NCBI GenBank assembly: GCA_017461445.1
Contig: JAFTXW010000004.1
Coordinates: 1 to 64,000 of the forward strand
Reading direction: 5' to 3'
From: Oscillospiraceae bacterium
GTDB taxonomy: Bacteria; Bacillota; Clostridia; Oscillospirales; Oscillospiraceae
Length of the DNA stretch: 64,000 nucleotides
Shown: piece after piece, positions 9,072-17,851 of the stretch
Numbering within the stretch: the first letter of the stretch is position 1
Layout of the letters: each line of letters starts with the position of its first letter
The notes under the pieces: model-generated
What the model was told of the DNA's origin: nothing
Databases searched by the model: none
What the model saw: only the letters and a program-made list of their open reading frames with translations
Made by a program: the position numbers and the translations under genes

Positions 9072-10094
9072 ATGGCCACTCTGGACGATATTGCCCGGGA
9101 ACTGGGCGTTTCCAAGAGTACGGTATCCAAGGCCCTCAGCGGTGCCAAGGACGTCAGCAAAACCATGCGTCAGACCGTGCTGGAAAAGGCCGTGGAGCTG
9201 GGCTATTCCCGGGGTGTACGCAATACCACCGCCCCCCGGATCGCCGTGTTCGTTATGAATATGGAATACAGCAAGCCCGAGGACTTCGGCTACGACATCG
9301 TGGCCGGCTTCCGCAAGGCGGCGGAGCCCGCAGGCTATCAGGTGGACATCATCCCCCTGGATACGCAGATGCAGAAGCGGTCCCGCTACGATGAATATAT
9401 GGTCTTCGGAAATTACTGCGGCGGCCTGTTCCTGGGCATGTCCCTGCTGGATCCCTGGATCAAGGAATTCGAAACCTGCAAGAGCCCCACGGTGCTGTAC
9501 GACAACCATGTCAGCGGCAACCCCAATGTCACCGAGGTGGGCGTGGACAATATTGAGGGCATGGCCGGGGCCATTTCTTATCTGCGCTCCCTGGGCCATA
9601 CCCGCATCGGTTACTTAAGCGGTGCGCTGCAATCCTACATCTACCAGCAGCGGTATCAGGCCTTCTTCCGGGCTATGGAGAAAAACGGCCTCACCGCCGA
9701 ACTGGACATGGCCGCCAGCTCCTACCACATCCACGAGTGCGTGTCCACCCATCTGCCCCGGCTGCTGGGGAAGGGCTGCACCGCCGTTCTGTGCAGCAGC
9801 GACCTGCTGGCCCACAGCGTTATGATCTGGTGCTCCGAGCGTGGCATCCGGGTTCCGGAGGATCTGAGCGTCCTGGGCTTCGACGACATCCCCCTGTGCC
9901 GCTATACCCATCCCCCCCTGAGCACCATCCGCCAGAACCGGGCAGAACTGGGCAAGAGCGCGTTCTACGCCCTGTCCAGCCAGCTGAACAAAGTGCAGCT
10001 CAGCTCCCTCCTGCTCCACGCGGAGCTTGTCAAGCGCGCTTCCTGCACCGATGTTTCCACCGATTTTTCACGGATTCGGAACATATTGAAATAA
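9072..10094 (+). CDS. LacI-family transcriptional regulator of the maltodextrin locus
   Basis: A 340-aa repressor. The N-terminal helix-turn-helix (TLDDIARELGVSKSTVSKAL, residues 3-22) is followed by a periplasmic-binding-protein-like effector domain from about residue 58. The longer open frame to 8919 is discounted: the promoter ends at 9019 and AAGGGG sits 7 nt before the ATG at 9072. It is divergent from the debranching gene and probably binds the AAAACGTTTT site at malE. The sugar effector is unknown. Confidence 0.88.
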   Translation: MATLDDIARELGVSKSTVSKALSGAKDVSKTMRQTVLEKAVELGYSRGVRNTTAPRIAVFVMNMEYSKPEDFGYDIVAGFRKAAEPAGYQVDIIPLDTQMQKRSRYDEYMVFGNYCGGLFLGMSLLDPWIKEFETCKSPTVLYDNHVSGNPNVTEVGVDNIEGMAGAISYLRSLGHTRIGYLSGALQSYIYQQRYQAFFRAMEKNGLTAELDMAASSYHIHECVSTHLPRLLGKGCTAVLCSSDLLAHSVMIWCSERGIRVPEDLSVLGFDDIPLCRYTHPPLSTIRQNRAELGKSAFYALSSQLNKVQLSSLLLHAELVKRASCTDVSTDFSRIRNILK

Positions 10095-10100
10095 AACAAG

Positions 10101-10134
10101 ATCCCGCCCAGCAATTGGGCGGGAATCGTTTTAT
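10101..10134 (+). terminator. Terminator after the LacI-family gene
   Basis: CCCGCCCA/TGGGCGGG stem with a short loop, followed by AATCGTTTTATTT. Confidence 0.85.
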
Positions 10135-10138
10135 TTCA

Positions 10139-10260
10139 GAGAATAGATAATAGAGAATAATGAATAGTGAATAGTTGCGGTATGCCCTTCGGGCATAATT
10201 TAATAATATCGCGAAGCGATACCTTACCTATTCATTATTCACTATTCTCTATTCACTCTT
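10139..10260. repeat. AT-rich palindromic intergenic element (GAATAG family)
   Basis: The left arm (10139-10174) is built of loosely repeated GAATAG/GAATAAT units. The right arm (10228-10260) is its approximate reverse complement. Two small perfect hairpins lie between them (TATGCCC-TTC-GGGCATA and ATCGC-GAA-GCGAT). No coding capacity. Confidence 0.6.
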
Positions 10261-10275
10261 ATCTAAAAAAGACCG

Positions 10276-10689
10276 TCAGGTCTTTTTGACAAACTTCTCC
10301 TTACACCTGGGGCAGGTGATGGCGATTTTGCCTTTGCCCCGGGGGACCCGGACCATCTGGCGGCATTTGGGGCAGTCAAAATAGCGGTGCTGCCTGTCCT
10401 TGAGGCGGTCAATGACCTGCAGGAATTTCCGGTTTTCCTGGTAACGCTTATAGGTATTCCGGGACAGGGTGCGGAAAATAGCCCAGATCATCAGTACATA
10501 ACTCAATGCCCAAAAGATCAGGTTGAAGGGCTGGACGGCGATCATCACGGACAGCAGGCTGGCAATCAGGCCCGCGCCCAAAATATACATATTCAGACGG
10601 TCTGTGCCATAGCGGCCGGACATAAAGCCCCGCAGAAGTGCTGACAATTTTGCGGTAAACTGCCGAAACCATCCGCTGATTCCATTCAT
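10276..10689 (-). CDS. Small membrane protein with C-terminal zinc ribbon
   Basis: Unrecognised 137-aa protein. Two hydrophobic helices (about residues 36-56 and 60-75) are followed by a basic segment and a C-terminal zinc ribbon made of two CPxC knuckles (CPKC...CPRC), probably cytoplasmic. The ATG at 10689 is chosen over an in-frame GTG three codons upstream, because AAGGG lies 8 nt before it. It is a single gene on the minus strand, between a repeat element and the divergent GH25 gene. No function can be named. Confidence 0.7.
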   Translation of the reverse strand: MNGISGWFRQFTAKLSALLRGFMSGRYGTDRLNMYILGAGLIASLLSVMIAVQPFNLIFWALSYVLMIWAIFRTLSRNTYKRYQENRKFLQVIDRLKDRQHRYFDCPKCRQMVRVPRGKGKIAITCPRCKEKFVKKT

Positions 10690-10815
10690 AACGATCACCC
10701 TTGTGTAAATAAGTGTACCATCTATTATATTGCAATTGGGCAGGATTGCAACTGCCGGGAGGGAAAATTAACGGATTGTTTAAGAATTCTTTAATGCACA
10801 AATGAAGGAACCCCC

Positions 10816-10844
10816 TTGGCGAACGGCAAAAAATATGATATACT
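10816..10844 (+). promoter_or_regulatory. Promoter of the GH25 gene
   Basis: TTGGCG (10816-10821), 17-nt spacer, TATACT (10839-10844). It lies 31 nt upstream of the ATG at 10876. Confidence 0.7.
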
Positions 10845-10875
10845 GTGTCGAAAGCCATCGAAAGGAGATGAGGCT

Positions 10876-11946
10876 ATGGACACCGTTACCCCCGGGGAGG
10901 AGGTTCTGGAGGAGACCAAAGAGACGAATCCCGCCACCCCCGCCGAAGCCGAACAGCCCCAGGCCCCGATCCCTCAGGAGGAGCCTGCCCAAACTCCCCA
11001 GGAAGAAACTGAACAAACCGCGTCCCGGAAGCCGAAGCTTTCCCCGGCGGTATGGATTCTGGGCCTGATCGCCATTTTATCCGCCGCGCTGGTCATCGGT
11101 ATGCTGATCCTCGGACAGCCCTATTTTTCTGCCGACGAGGATCCCCAGGCCATTTTGCAGCAGCACCACCAGGAGGATGTGATCACCCTGCCCACCCGGG
11201 CCCCCGCCGCCCAGGATGAAACGGTGCCCCAGGAGACCACTGCCCCTCCCGCGGAGCCTACCATTCCCCCGGAAGCCAATCCCTACGACAGATATGACTT
11301 CCAGTACAACCGGCAGAACTACCTACTCTGCACCGCCCAGACCAGCTTCCCGGGCATTGACGTTTCCTCCTACCAGGGGGACATCGACTGGGAAAAGGTG
11401 GCCGCCTCCGGCATCCGGTTCGCCATCATCCGCCTGGGCTACCGGGGCTACGGCACCGGAAAAATGGTGGAGGATGACTACGCCAAGGAAAATCTGGAGG
11501 GTGCCCGGGCCGCAGGCCTGAAGGTGGGTGCCTACTTCTTCTCCCAGGCCCTGAATATCAAAGAGGTGGACGAAGAGATCGACTTCATGCTGGAGATTCT
11601 GGGAGATTTTGAGCCGGATATGCCCATCATCCTGGACTGGGAGTACATCTCCGCCGAGGCAAGAACCGCCAACATGGACGCCCGGACCCTGACGAACTGC
11701 CAGCTCCACTTCTGCGAAGTGATGGAGAAAAAGGGCTACCACCCCATGATCTACTTCAACTGGTACCAGTCCAGCAACCTGCTGTACCTCAACGAGCTGG
11801 AACGCTGGCCCTTCTGGCTGGCACTGTACCAGGACCGGATGACCTATCCCTACCATGTGGAAATGTGGCAATACACCTGTACCGGAAAAGTCCCCGGCAT
11901 CCAGGGAGACGTGGACATCAACGTGTATATGCCCGATATGGATTGA
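10876..11946 (+). CDS. Membrane-anchored GH25 lysozyme-type muramidase
   Basis: A 356-aa cell-wall hydrolase cutting the MurNAc-GlcNAc bond. A Pro/Glu/Thr-rich cytoplasmic tail (1-55) precedes one transmembrane helix (about 57-80) and an extracellular Pro/Thr linker to about 135. The catalytic GH25 domain shows IDVSSYQG with Asp162 and LDWEY with Asp254/Glu256. AAAGGAG lies 8 nt before the ATG and the promoter is 30 nt upstream. A long N-terminal cytoplasmic tail is unusual for a wall hydrolase and may mediate regulation or localisation. A terminator follows immediately. Confidence 0.88.
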   Translation: MDTVTPGEEVLEETKETNPATPAEAEQPQAPIPQEEPAQTPQEETEQTASRKPKLSPAVWILGLIAILSAALVIGMLILGQPYFSADEDPQAILQQHHQEDVITLPTRAPAAQDETVPQETTAPPAEPTIPPEANPYDRYDFQYNRQNYLLCTAQTSFPGIDVSSYQGDIDWEKVAASGIRFAIIRLGYRGYGTGKMVEDDYAKENLEGARAAGLKVGAYFFSQALNIKEVDEEIDFMLEILGDFEPDMPIILDWEYISAEARTANMDARTLTNCQLHFCEVMEKKGYHPMIYFNWYQSSNLLYLNELERWPFWLALYQDRMTYPYHVEMWQYTCTGKVPGIQGDVDINVYMPDMD

Positions 11947-11950
11947 ACCA

Positions 11951-11983
11951 AAGGCACCGTCCGAAAGGATGGTGCCTTTTTAT
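11951..11983 (+). terminator. Terminator after the GH25 gene
   Basis: AAGGCACCGTCC/GGATGGTGCC stem with GAAA loop and TTTTTATAT tail. Confidence 0.9.
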
Positions 11984-12001
11984 ATAGAAACGCAAAAGGG
12001 G

Positions 12002-12031
12002 TTGCTGCCGACTGGGGCACCGTGCTATATT
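12002..12031 (+). promoter_or_regulatory. Putative promoter of the exported PHP-like gene
   Basis: TTGCTG (12002-12007), 18-nt spacer, TATATT (12026-12031), ending 31 nt before the start codon. Confidence 0.5.
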
Positions 12032-12062
12032 ATTTTGAAACTTTTTACAAGGGGCGCGGAAA

Positions 12063-14870
12063 ATGAGACGAAAATCCCGGCTTTGTCTGGTTCTTTCCTG
12101 GATTTTTCTGCTGTCCGTCCTTGCCCCGATTCTGCCCGGGAACGCCAGTGCCCAGGAGGAACGGGGCTTGTTTTTTGGCCGTCTTTACGCCCTCAGCAGT
12201 CTGACCTCCGGCAGCAGAACCGCTGGGGAGCTGTACGCCGACGCAAAGGAAGCGGGGCTGGATTTTCTGGCGGTAACGGACCAGTCCAGTGCCTTTGACA
12301 ACTGGGAGCTGGCCGCCATCGGGGCGGATGCCTCCTTCAGTGCCGCCTGGGCGGCGGGCAAGGCAGCGTCAGAAGCCGCTTCCGACGAAACTTTTGCCGC
12401 CATTTACGGCTATGAGATGAATTTTCACGGGGATAAGCTGCTGGGCCACATCGCCACCTTCAACACCCCCGGCTTTGTGACCCGGGATCAGGAGCCCTAC
12501 AAGGGACAGAACGCGCTGGAAAACTACTACGATGCCCTCAGCACCGTCCCCGGGGCCATCGGAATGCTCTGCCACCTGGGCAGCCTTTACGGAGATTTTC
12601 AGAACCTGGCCCATTATTCCCAGCATCGGGACGCAGCCGTCTCCCTTCTGGAGGTGGGCAGCGGTTCCGATGCTTTTGTCTATTATGACCTGGCTCTGGA
12701 CAAGGGCTGGCATGTGGCTCCCGCCAACAATTCAGAGACCGGGCGCACGGCGGTTCTGGCGGAAAGCCTGACGGAGGAAGGGATTTATGAAGCCCTCAGC
12801 AGCCGCCGGGCCTACGCCACGGAGGATGCGGATCTGGAAATTTCCTATACCCTCAACGGCTGCGTTATGGGAAGCAGGCTTGAAAAGCGGGAAACCGGGG
12901 AAAGGGCGGAGATCGCCGTGGAATTTTATGATCCCACGGACACCGGCGAAGCAGCGGTAGAGGTCATCACCGACGGCGGCGTGGTTTCTGCGGGCTGCAC
13001 GCTGGAGGGCGGCAGCGTCCGCTTCACCCTCCCGGCGGACCGAAGCTGGTACTATATCCGCGTCACCCAGGCCGACGGAGACCGGGCGGTGACCGCCCCC
13101 GTGTGGATCGACCAGACGGAGGACGCAGGCATCCGAAGCTTCACCGCCAGCCTTTCCCTGCCCCTGCAAAATCAGAAAACGGAGCTGACCCTGGAATTAT
13201 ACAACGAGGAATCGGAAACCCTGACTGTCCAGGACATCACCGTGACCCTGGACGGAGAGATCATCCACCGCAGCCAAACGCCCCTGCGGATAGGAAACGG
13301 CGAGACCATTCCCTATTCCTTTGCCTATGTCCACCCCGGACTGGGCAGGGCGGAGCTGACCGCCACGGTCACCGCTTCTCTCGGAGACAGGGAGCGGGTC
13401 TATACGGAAACCCTGACCCTGATCTTCCGGGCGGCGGAGCTGGTCAGCGGCGTGCTGGCGGACGGGAGCCACGGAAACGCGGGGCTGGATACCCTGTCGG
13501 AATTTTCCGCCCTGGCAGCGGAGCAGGGGCAGGAGCTGACCGTTGTAAAAAGCTGGTCGGAGAACGTGTTGACCAGGGCCGATCTGCTGGTGGTCACCGC
13601 ACCCTCGGTGCCTTTTTCGGAAGAATTTCTGCATCTGGCGGCGGAATTTGTGGGCTGGGGCGGCAGTCTGGTGGTCTGCGGACAGTCCGATGCCCTGGAT
13701 GGAGCGGTGCATACCTCTTTCGAGCTGAACCGGCTCCTGTCCGCCGTGGGCTCCCAGCTTCGGCTGGAGGACAACGAGGTGCGGGACCCCCGAGAAAATC
13801 TGGGTCTGGAAACGAACCTGACCCTGGGTACCTTCAACAAATCCAGCCACCTGTACCTGCCGGAGCTGGAAAACCGTATTTTCCGACAGTCTCTGGGCTG
13901 CAGTGTAACAGGCGGCACCTGGCTGGTGAAGGGCTACAGCGGCACCTATGTCCGGGACGCGGACGGGGACGGCGGCGGCAGCGGGGGAACCACGGTACTA
14001 GCCTGGGAGAAGGGCAGCGGCGGCGGGGACATTCTCGCCGCAGGCGGACTGTTCCTCACCGACGATTTTCTGAGACTGCCAACCAGCCTTTGGAAGGAGC
14101 CCTACGCCAACCGGGCCTTTGCGGCACAGCTGTTGGGGATTCGCCAGGAGCAGCTGACGCTGACAAAACTATCCGAAATCCGCTCCGGCACCGAAGGTAA
14201 AGCCTACCGTCTCCGGGGCTGGGTCACCGCCGGGGCGGAGGAGGGCTTTGACGCGGTGTATGTTCAGGACGACACCGGCGGCATTGCCCTTTTGGACTAC
14301 GAAGGCGTGACACTGCCCCTGGGCACCGCCCTGGAGGTGACGGGTGTTTTGTCCCGGGAGGGACGGAACCCGGTTCTCCGGGTCATTTCTTTGGAGGTTC
14401 TGGCGGCGCAGTCCCATTTCTTCACCCCCATCCTGGGGCCCTTTTCCCGGGTGATGGACAATGCCCTGTACGGCGGGCGGCTGGTGCAGGTGATGGGAGA
14501 GGTGGTAGAGGTCAACCAGGAGAACGGCATCCTGACGGATTTTCTCCTGCGGGACAGCAGCGGCAATTTTGCCACCGTCAGCGTGGATGCTTCCGTTGTT
14601 TCCGGCTCCACCGGGCGAAATGATCTGCGCAATTCCGTGCGGCTGGGCCGGGAGGTGCAGGCCATCGGCATATTGTACCTGCGGGAGGATGGCATCGCCG
14701 CCCTGCGGGTAAGGGACTGCGACGAGGTGACTCTGCTCTCGGACTGGCCCTACGCCGACACCCCCTACGCCGACCCCAGCAATCCCCCAACGGGCGACCG
14801 CATCGGATACGCAGTTTTCGCACTCCTGCTGTCCGCTGCCCTGATTTGGATCAAAAAACGGAAAATGTAG
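12063..14870 (+). CDS. Large exported protein: degenerate PHP-like domain, OB-fold domain, C-terminal membrane anchor
   Basis: A 935-aa secreted, membrane-anchored protein. There is a signal peptide (1-30, ending near NASA), then a CehA/McbA-like PHP domain to about 300, Ig-like/beta regions, an OB-fold-like segment near 700-780 (YRLRGWVTAG...VYVQDDTGGIALLDYEG), and a C-terminal helix with RKM tail. In related PHP proteins the metal ligands are H-x-H in GQLHSHT and TDH. Here the matching positions read GRLYALSS and AVTDQSS, so key His residues appear lost. AAGGGG precedes the ATG. Substrate unknown. Bracketed by terminators, so monocistronic. Confidence 0.75.
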   Translation: MRRKSRLCLVLSWIFLLSVLAPILPGNASAQEERGLFFGRLYALSSLTSGSRTAGELYADAKEAGLDFLAVTDQSSAFDNWELAAIGADASFSAAWAAGKAASEAASDETFAAIYGYEMNFHGDKLLGHIATFNTPGFVTRDQEPYKGQNALENYYDALSTVPGAIGMLCHLGSLYGDFQNLAHYSQHRDAAVSLLEVGSGSDAFVYYDLALDKGWHVAPANNSETGRTAVLAESLTEEGIYEALSSRRAYATEDADLEISYTLNGCVMGSRLEKRETGERAEIAVEFYDPTDTGEAAVEVITDGGVVSAGCTLEGGSVRFTLPADRSWYYIRVTQADGDRAVTAPVWIDQTEDAGIRSFTASLSLPLQNQKTELTLELYNEESETLTVQDITVTLDGEIIHRSQTPLRIGNGETIPYSFAYVHPGLGRAELTATVTASLGDRERVYTETLTLIFRAAELVSGVLADGSHGNAGLDTLSEFSALAAEQGQELTVVKSWSENVLTRADLLVVTAPSVPFSEEFLHLAAEFVGWGGSLVVCGQSDALDGAVHTSFELNRLLSAVGSQLRLEDNEVRDPRENLGLETNLTLGTFNKSSHLYLPELENRIFRQSLGCSVTGGTWLVKGYSGTYVRDADGDGGGSGGTTVLAWEKGSGGGDILAAGGLFLTDDFLRLPTSLWKEPYANRAFAAQLLGIRQEQLTLTKLSEIRSGTEGKAYRLRGWVTAGAEEGFDAVYVQDDTGGIALLDYEGVTLPLGTALEVTGVLSREGRNPVLRVISLEVLAAQSHFFTPILGPFSRVMDNALYGGRLVQVMGEVVEVNQENGILTDFLLRDSSGNFATVSVDASVVSGSTGRNDLRNSVRLGREVQAIGILYLREDGIAALRVRDCDEVTLLSDWPYADTPYADPSNPPTGDRIGYAVFALLLSAALIWIKKRKM

Positions 14871-14872
14871 CC

Positions 14873-14909
14873 AAAAAGAGCGGCCTTGCGGCCGCTCTTT
14901 GTTATTTTT
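14873..14909. terminator. Bidirectional terminator between the PHP-like gene and plsY
   Basis: AGAGCGGCC-TTGC-GGCCGCTCT stem followed by TTGTTATTTTT. In the opposite direction it lies just beyond the plsY stop codon. Confidence 0.85.
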
Positions 14910-15525
14910 CCTTTTTCTTAAACAGAATATCCTTAAAGAAATTCTTGGTGGAGATAATGTCCTTATTATGTATGGCCTTTTGCAGATTGCTCCAATGCAT
15001 GACAAAAATAATCACGCTGGCGACCACTGCACAGACCGTTTCCGGTATGCTTTGCCGGACAAACCAGGTCAGAACAGGGAACATAACGCTTGCCAGCATG
15101 GGCACCACCACGCCGGTATTCAGCAATGTCATCAGGATCACACCGGGAATGACGATGGCGAGGAAAATCACAGGCTTATAGGCCAGTATCATACCGCCGA
15201 AAGCCGCCAAACCCTTGCCGCCCTGGAAATTCAGGAACACCGGGAAGCAATGGCCCAGGATGGCACCGATGCAGGCCAGCATCCCCGCAACGGCCAGCTG
15301 GGGGAACAGCCACTTGGCCAGCTTGGAAGCAGCGAAGGATTTGAAAATGTCAAACAGCATCACAAAAATGCCGCTGGCCCGGCCCAGAACGATGGCGGTA
15401 TTGGTGGCACCCAGATTTTTGGTGCCCTCCTTCTTCAGATCCACGTTCTTCAATTTGGACAGCACCGCCGCCGGGCTGATGCAGCCGATCAGATAACCAA
15501 GGCCAAGACTCAATATTGCATACAT
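14902..15525 (-). CDS. plsY: Glycerol-3-phosphate acyltransferase PlsY
   Basis: Integral membrane enzyme that acylates glycerol-3-phosphate with acyl-phosphate, the first step of phospholipid synthesis. The 207-aa protein has multiple spans plus the family blocks GTKNLGATN (about 35-43) and GHCFPVFLNFQGGKG (about 92-106). The start at 15525 (MYAILSLGLGYLIG) matches where PlsY proteins normally begin. An in-frame ATG seven codons upstream lacks a ribosome site. It is transcribed alone from a promoter nearly 180 nt upstream with a striking inverted repeat around the -10 box. Confidence 0.92.
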   Translation of the reverse strand: MYAILSLGLGYLIGCISPAAVLSKLKNVDLKKEGTKNLGATNTAIVLGRASGIFVMLFDIFKSFAASKLAKWLFPQLAVAGMLACIGAILGHCFPVFLNFQGGKGLAAFGGMILAYKPVIFLAIVIPGVILMTLLNTGVVVPMLASVMFPVLTWFVRQSIPETVCAVVASVIIFVMHWSNLQKAIHNKDIISTKNFFKDILFKKKEK

Positions 15526-15688
15526 AGTTGTTTTCTCTCTTTCCATGGTAGTGTAAATTTTCGTTTAGCGGCGAGCCGCCGCAGGCAATTCGTGACGAAC
15601 CGGCCTGTTTTCGTTACGCCTCTTGGATACCGCTTGATTCGTTACTGCTTTCCACTGTAGGGCGGGCGGTATAAACAAAACTTTACCG

Positions 15689-15730
15689 TTTCTTAAGATA
15701 TAATTATACCAATCTTAAGAAATAATGCAA
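15689..15730 (-). promoter_or_regulatory. plsY promoter flanked by a perfect 11-bp inverted repeat
   Basis: On the minus strand, TTGCAT (15725-15730) and TATAAT (15703-15708) have a 16-nt spacer. The perfect inverted repeat TTTCTTAAGAT (15689-15699) / ATCTTAAGAAA (15712-15722) brackets the -10 box, the classic geometry of a repressor site. The sequence does not look like the FapR consensus. Confidence 0.65.
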
Positions 15731-15737
15731 GCATTTT

Positions 15738-15775
15738 GTAAAAATCAAGGAGCGATGCGGTGCATCGCTCCTTTG
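15738..15775 (-). terminator. Terminator after rsmG
   Basis: GGAGCGATGC/GCATCGCTCC stem (15749-15758 and 15762-15771). On the minus strand it is followed by TTGATTTTT. Confidence 0.8.
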
Positions 15776-15786
15776 GTGGTATGGAA

Positions 15787-16488
15787 TTACAGGGGACTTT
15801 GCTTGATTTTGGCGTACCGCCGGGGGTACTGCTTGGGGGTGGGGGCAATTTTGCGCAGGACGATGACTGCGTGGGAGGTACCATCGATGGGGAATTCCTT
15901 CACGCTTTCCAGCTTCAAGCCCAGCTTTTTCATGGCAGAGCCGCACTCCGCCAGTTCCTCCTTGGCCGCCGCTCCCTTCATGGCCAGCACCGCGCCGCCT
16001 ACCTTAACGTAGGGGGCCGTCAGCTCCAGCAGAATGTTCAGCCGGGCAACGGCCCGGGAGGTTGCGTAGTCATAGCTTTCCCGGCGGTCGGCTACCGCTT
16101 CCTCCGCCCGGGCAGTGACGCATTCGGCGGTGATGCCCAGCTGGGGAAGGATCTCTTCCAGCCACTTCACCCGCTTGCCCAGGGAATCCAGAAGGGTGAT
16201 CTTCGCCTGGGGACAGGCGATAGCCAGGGGCACGCCGGGGAAGCCCGCGCCGCAGCCCACGTCGATCAGGCTTTTTCCCCGCAGATCGGCGGCGTTCAGC
16301 ACCGTCAGGCTGTCCAGCAGGTGGAGCTTCGCCACGGCGGCAGGCTCAGTGATGGCCGTCAGGTTCATCACCTCGTTCTGCTTCACCACCGCCGCGCCGA
16401 AGGCGCAGAGGGTATCTCTTGTTTCGCCCGGCAGCTCCAGCCCAAGGACGGGGAGGCCGCTGTCCAGCGTTTCTCTCATTTCGTTCAT
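15787..16488 (-). CDS. rsmG: 16S rRNA (guanine-527-N7)-methyltransferase RsmG
   Basis: Methylates G527 of 16S rRNA; its loss gives low-level streptomycin resistance in known bacteria. The 233-aa protein has normal length, with the conserved NLTAI segment near 41-46, LLDSL near 57, and SAM-binding motif I (IDVGCGAGFPGVPLAI, about 74-89) typical of GidB/RsmG. Its ATG directly follows the TAA of the upstream DUF3810 gene (TAAATG), so translation is probably coupled. A terminator follows. Confidence 0.95.
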   Translation of the reverse strand: MNEMRETLDSGLPVLGLELPGETRDTLCAFGAAVVKQNEVMNLTAITEPAAVAKLHLLDSLTVLNAADLRGKSLIDVGCGAGFPGVPLAIACPQAKITLLDSLGKRVKWLEEILPQLGITAECVTARAEEAVADRRESYDYATSRAVARLNILLELTAPYVKVGGAVLAMKGAAAKEELAECGSAMKKLGLKLESVKEFPIDGTSHAVIVLRKIAPTPKQYPRRYAKIKQSPL

Positions 16489-17664
16489 TTAGTTTCCTCT
16501 CGCGTTGACAATGCCGCTCAGGTCCACCTGGTTCTCGTCGTAAGGATCGAAGGGGCTTTCCTCCACAGTCAGGCTGGGCAGCACCACAGTCTGGATGTGC
16601 CAGTTTACCAGCAGGTCGCAGACCTGGCCGTAGGAGGCCACGCCGGAGACCTCACCGCTGGCCTTCAGATAGGTATCGTTGACGGTGTCGGCGATTTTTG
16701 TAGCGGACGCGCTCTTTTTCTGGCTGTAGAAGCTGTTATAGGCGTTCAGGTCATAGCGCAGGGCATCGCCCACGCCGTTGCTGACCCGTGCGGCAGCTGC
16801 CGCGGCGGCCTGGGTATTGACGCTTGCCAGAGCGTTATAGCAGTAGCGGTAGGCCATGAAATAGGCGGAATACCGGAAGGTCACATCGGAATGGACGGAG
16901 CAGGCCAGGAAGCCGGTGAAGTTTGCGTCCCGCTCGGAAGCGATGCACATCCGGTGGGCCATCTCATGGCAGATGGTGAAGGGCAGGGACACATCGGGAA
17001 TCTGGGGATTCACCGCCGCCTCGCCGGTGAGGCCGAAGGTAAAGCCGGTGATGCCCATGGAGGTATACATATCCGCCCAGCCCAGCTCCTTCACGGGATA
17101 GGTGGAGCCTGCAAAGACAGGATAGGAGTAGCTGTAGGTCAGGGTCTGGAAGCCCTCGCCCGCCATATTTGCCAGGGTGTCAAAGTCGGGGTATTCCACA
17201 TTGCCCTCGCTGTCCCGGGGCACATCCAGGGAGAGGGAATTGGCCTTGTCCCGGTAGTATTCGGTGGCCTCGGTCAGCTCCTCCAGGGTATACTGAGCCA
17301 CCTCCAGCCGCATATCCTCGGCCAGGTCGCCGGCGTAGTAGTTCAGGCCCCACAGTGCGGTGTGGAGCATATACACCAGGCTCAGTGCCGCCAGCACCCA
17401 TCCGGCCCAGGTGACCAGATTCTTTTTCATTGCCAGCACCACCACCAGGGATGCCAGGATCACCACCGCCAGTGCGACGGCCAGCAGCTGCCACAGCAGG
17501 AAATCCACCCCGCCGGACCACTCCGCCAGATAGGCCTCCATGGTTCTTATCACATAGGGATAGACCATATCCACCAGCTGGGAGAACCGCTCGCCAAACT
17601 GCATCAGCACCCAGGTGATGGCACCAAAGACAGCGGCAGTCAAATATCCGCCCCAATATTTCAA
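16489..17664 (-). CDS. DUF3810-family membrane protein with HExxH metalloprotease motif
   Basis: A 391-aa protein with membrane helices near 3-23, 52-76 and 81-101, then a large domain carrying FTICHEMAHR (HExxH zinc-protease signature near residue 250) and downstream helices, as in DUF3810. The open frame extends to 17715. However, AAGGAGG lies 7 nt before a TTG at 17664, which gives a start (KYWGGYLTAA) that fits a first membrane helix, so I use TTG. It is the first gene of a two-gene transcript with rsmG. Substrate unknown. Confidence 0.8.
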   Translation of the reverse strand: MKYWGGYLTAAVFGAITWVLMQFGERFSQLVDMVYPYVIRTMEAYLAEWSGGVDFLLWQLLAVALAVVILASLVVVLAMKKNLVTWAGWVLAALSLVYMLHTALWGLNYYAGDLAEDMRLEVAQYTLEELTEATEYYRDKANSLSLDVPRDSEGNVEYPDFDTLANMAGEGFQTLTYSYSYPVFAGSTYPVKELGWADMYTSMGITGFTFGLTGEAAVNPQIPDVSLPFTICHEMAHRMCIASERDANFTGFLACSVHSDVTFRYSAYFMAYRYCYNALASVNTQAAAAAAARVSNGVGDALRYDLNAYNSFYSQKKSASATKIADTVNDTYLKASGEVSGVASYGQVCDLLVNWHIQTVVLPSLTVEESPFDPYDENQVDLSGIVNARGN

Positions 17665-17703
17665 AGGAAACGCCTCCTTGTGTTTAAAGTTATAGCATTT
17701 TAT

Positions 17704-17732
17704 AGTATAGCACATTTTTTACCGCTTGTCTG
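17704..17732 (-). promoter_or_regulatory. Promoter of the DUF3810-rsmG transcript
   Basis: CAGACA (17727-17732), 17-nt spacer, TATACT (17704-17709), on the minus strand. Confidence 0.6.
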
Positions 17733-17794
17733 CCCCCTATTTTTTTAATTTTTAATGAATACACCGGTGCGATAAACGATCATCTACACGCCCT

Positions 17795-17823
17795 TTGACA
17801 AATTCTCACTCTTCCTTTATTAT
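17795..17823 (+). promoter_or_regulatory. Promoter of the aldo/keto reductase gene
   Basis: Consensus TTGACA (17795-17800), 17-nt spacer, TATTAT (17818-17823). Confidence 0.8.
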
Positions 17824-17851
17824 AAAAGAAAACCCATCAGGAGGTAACCTT

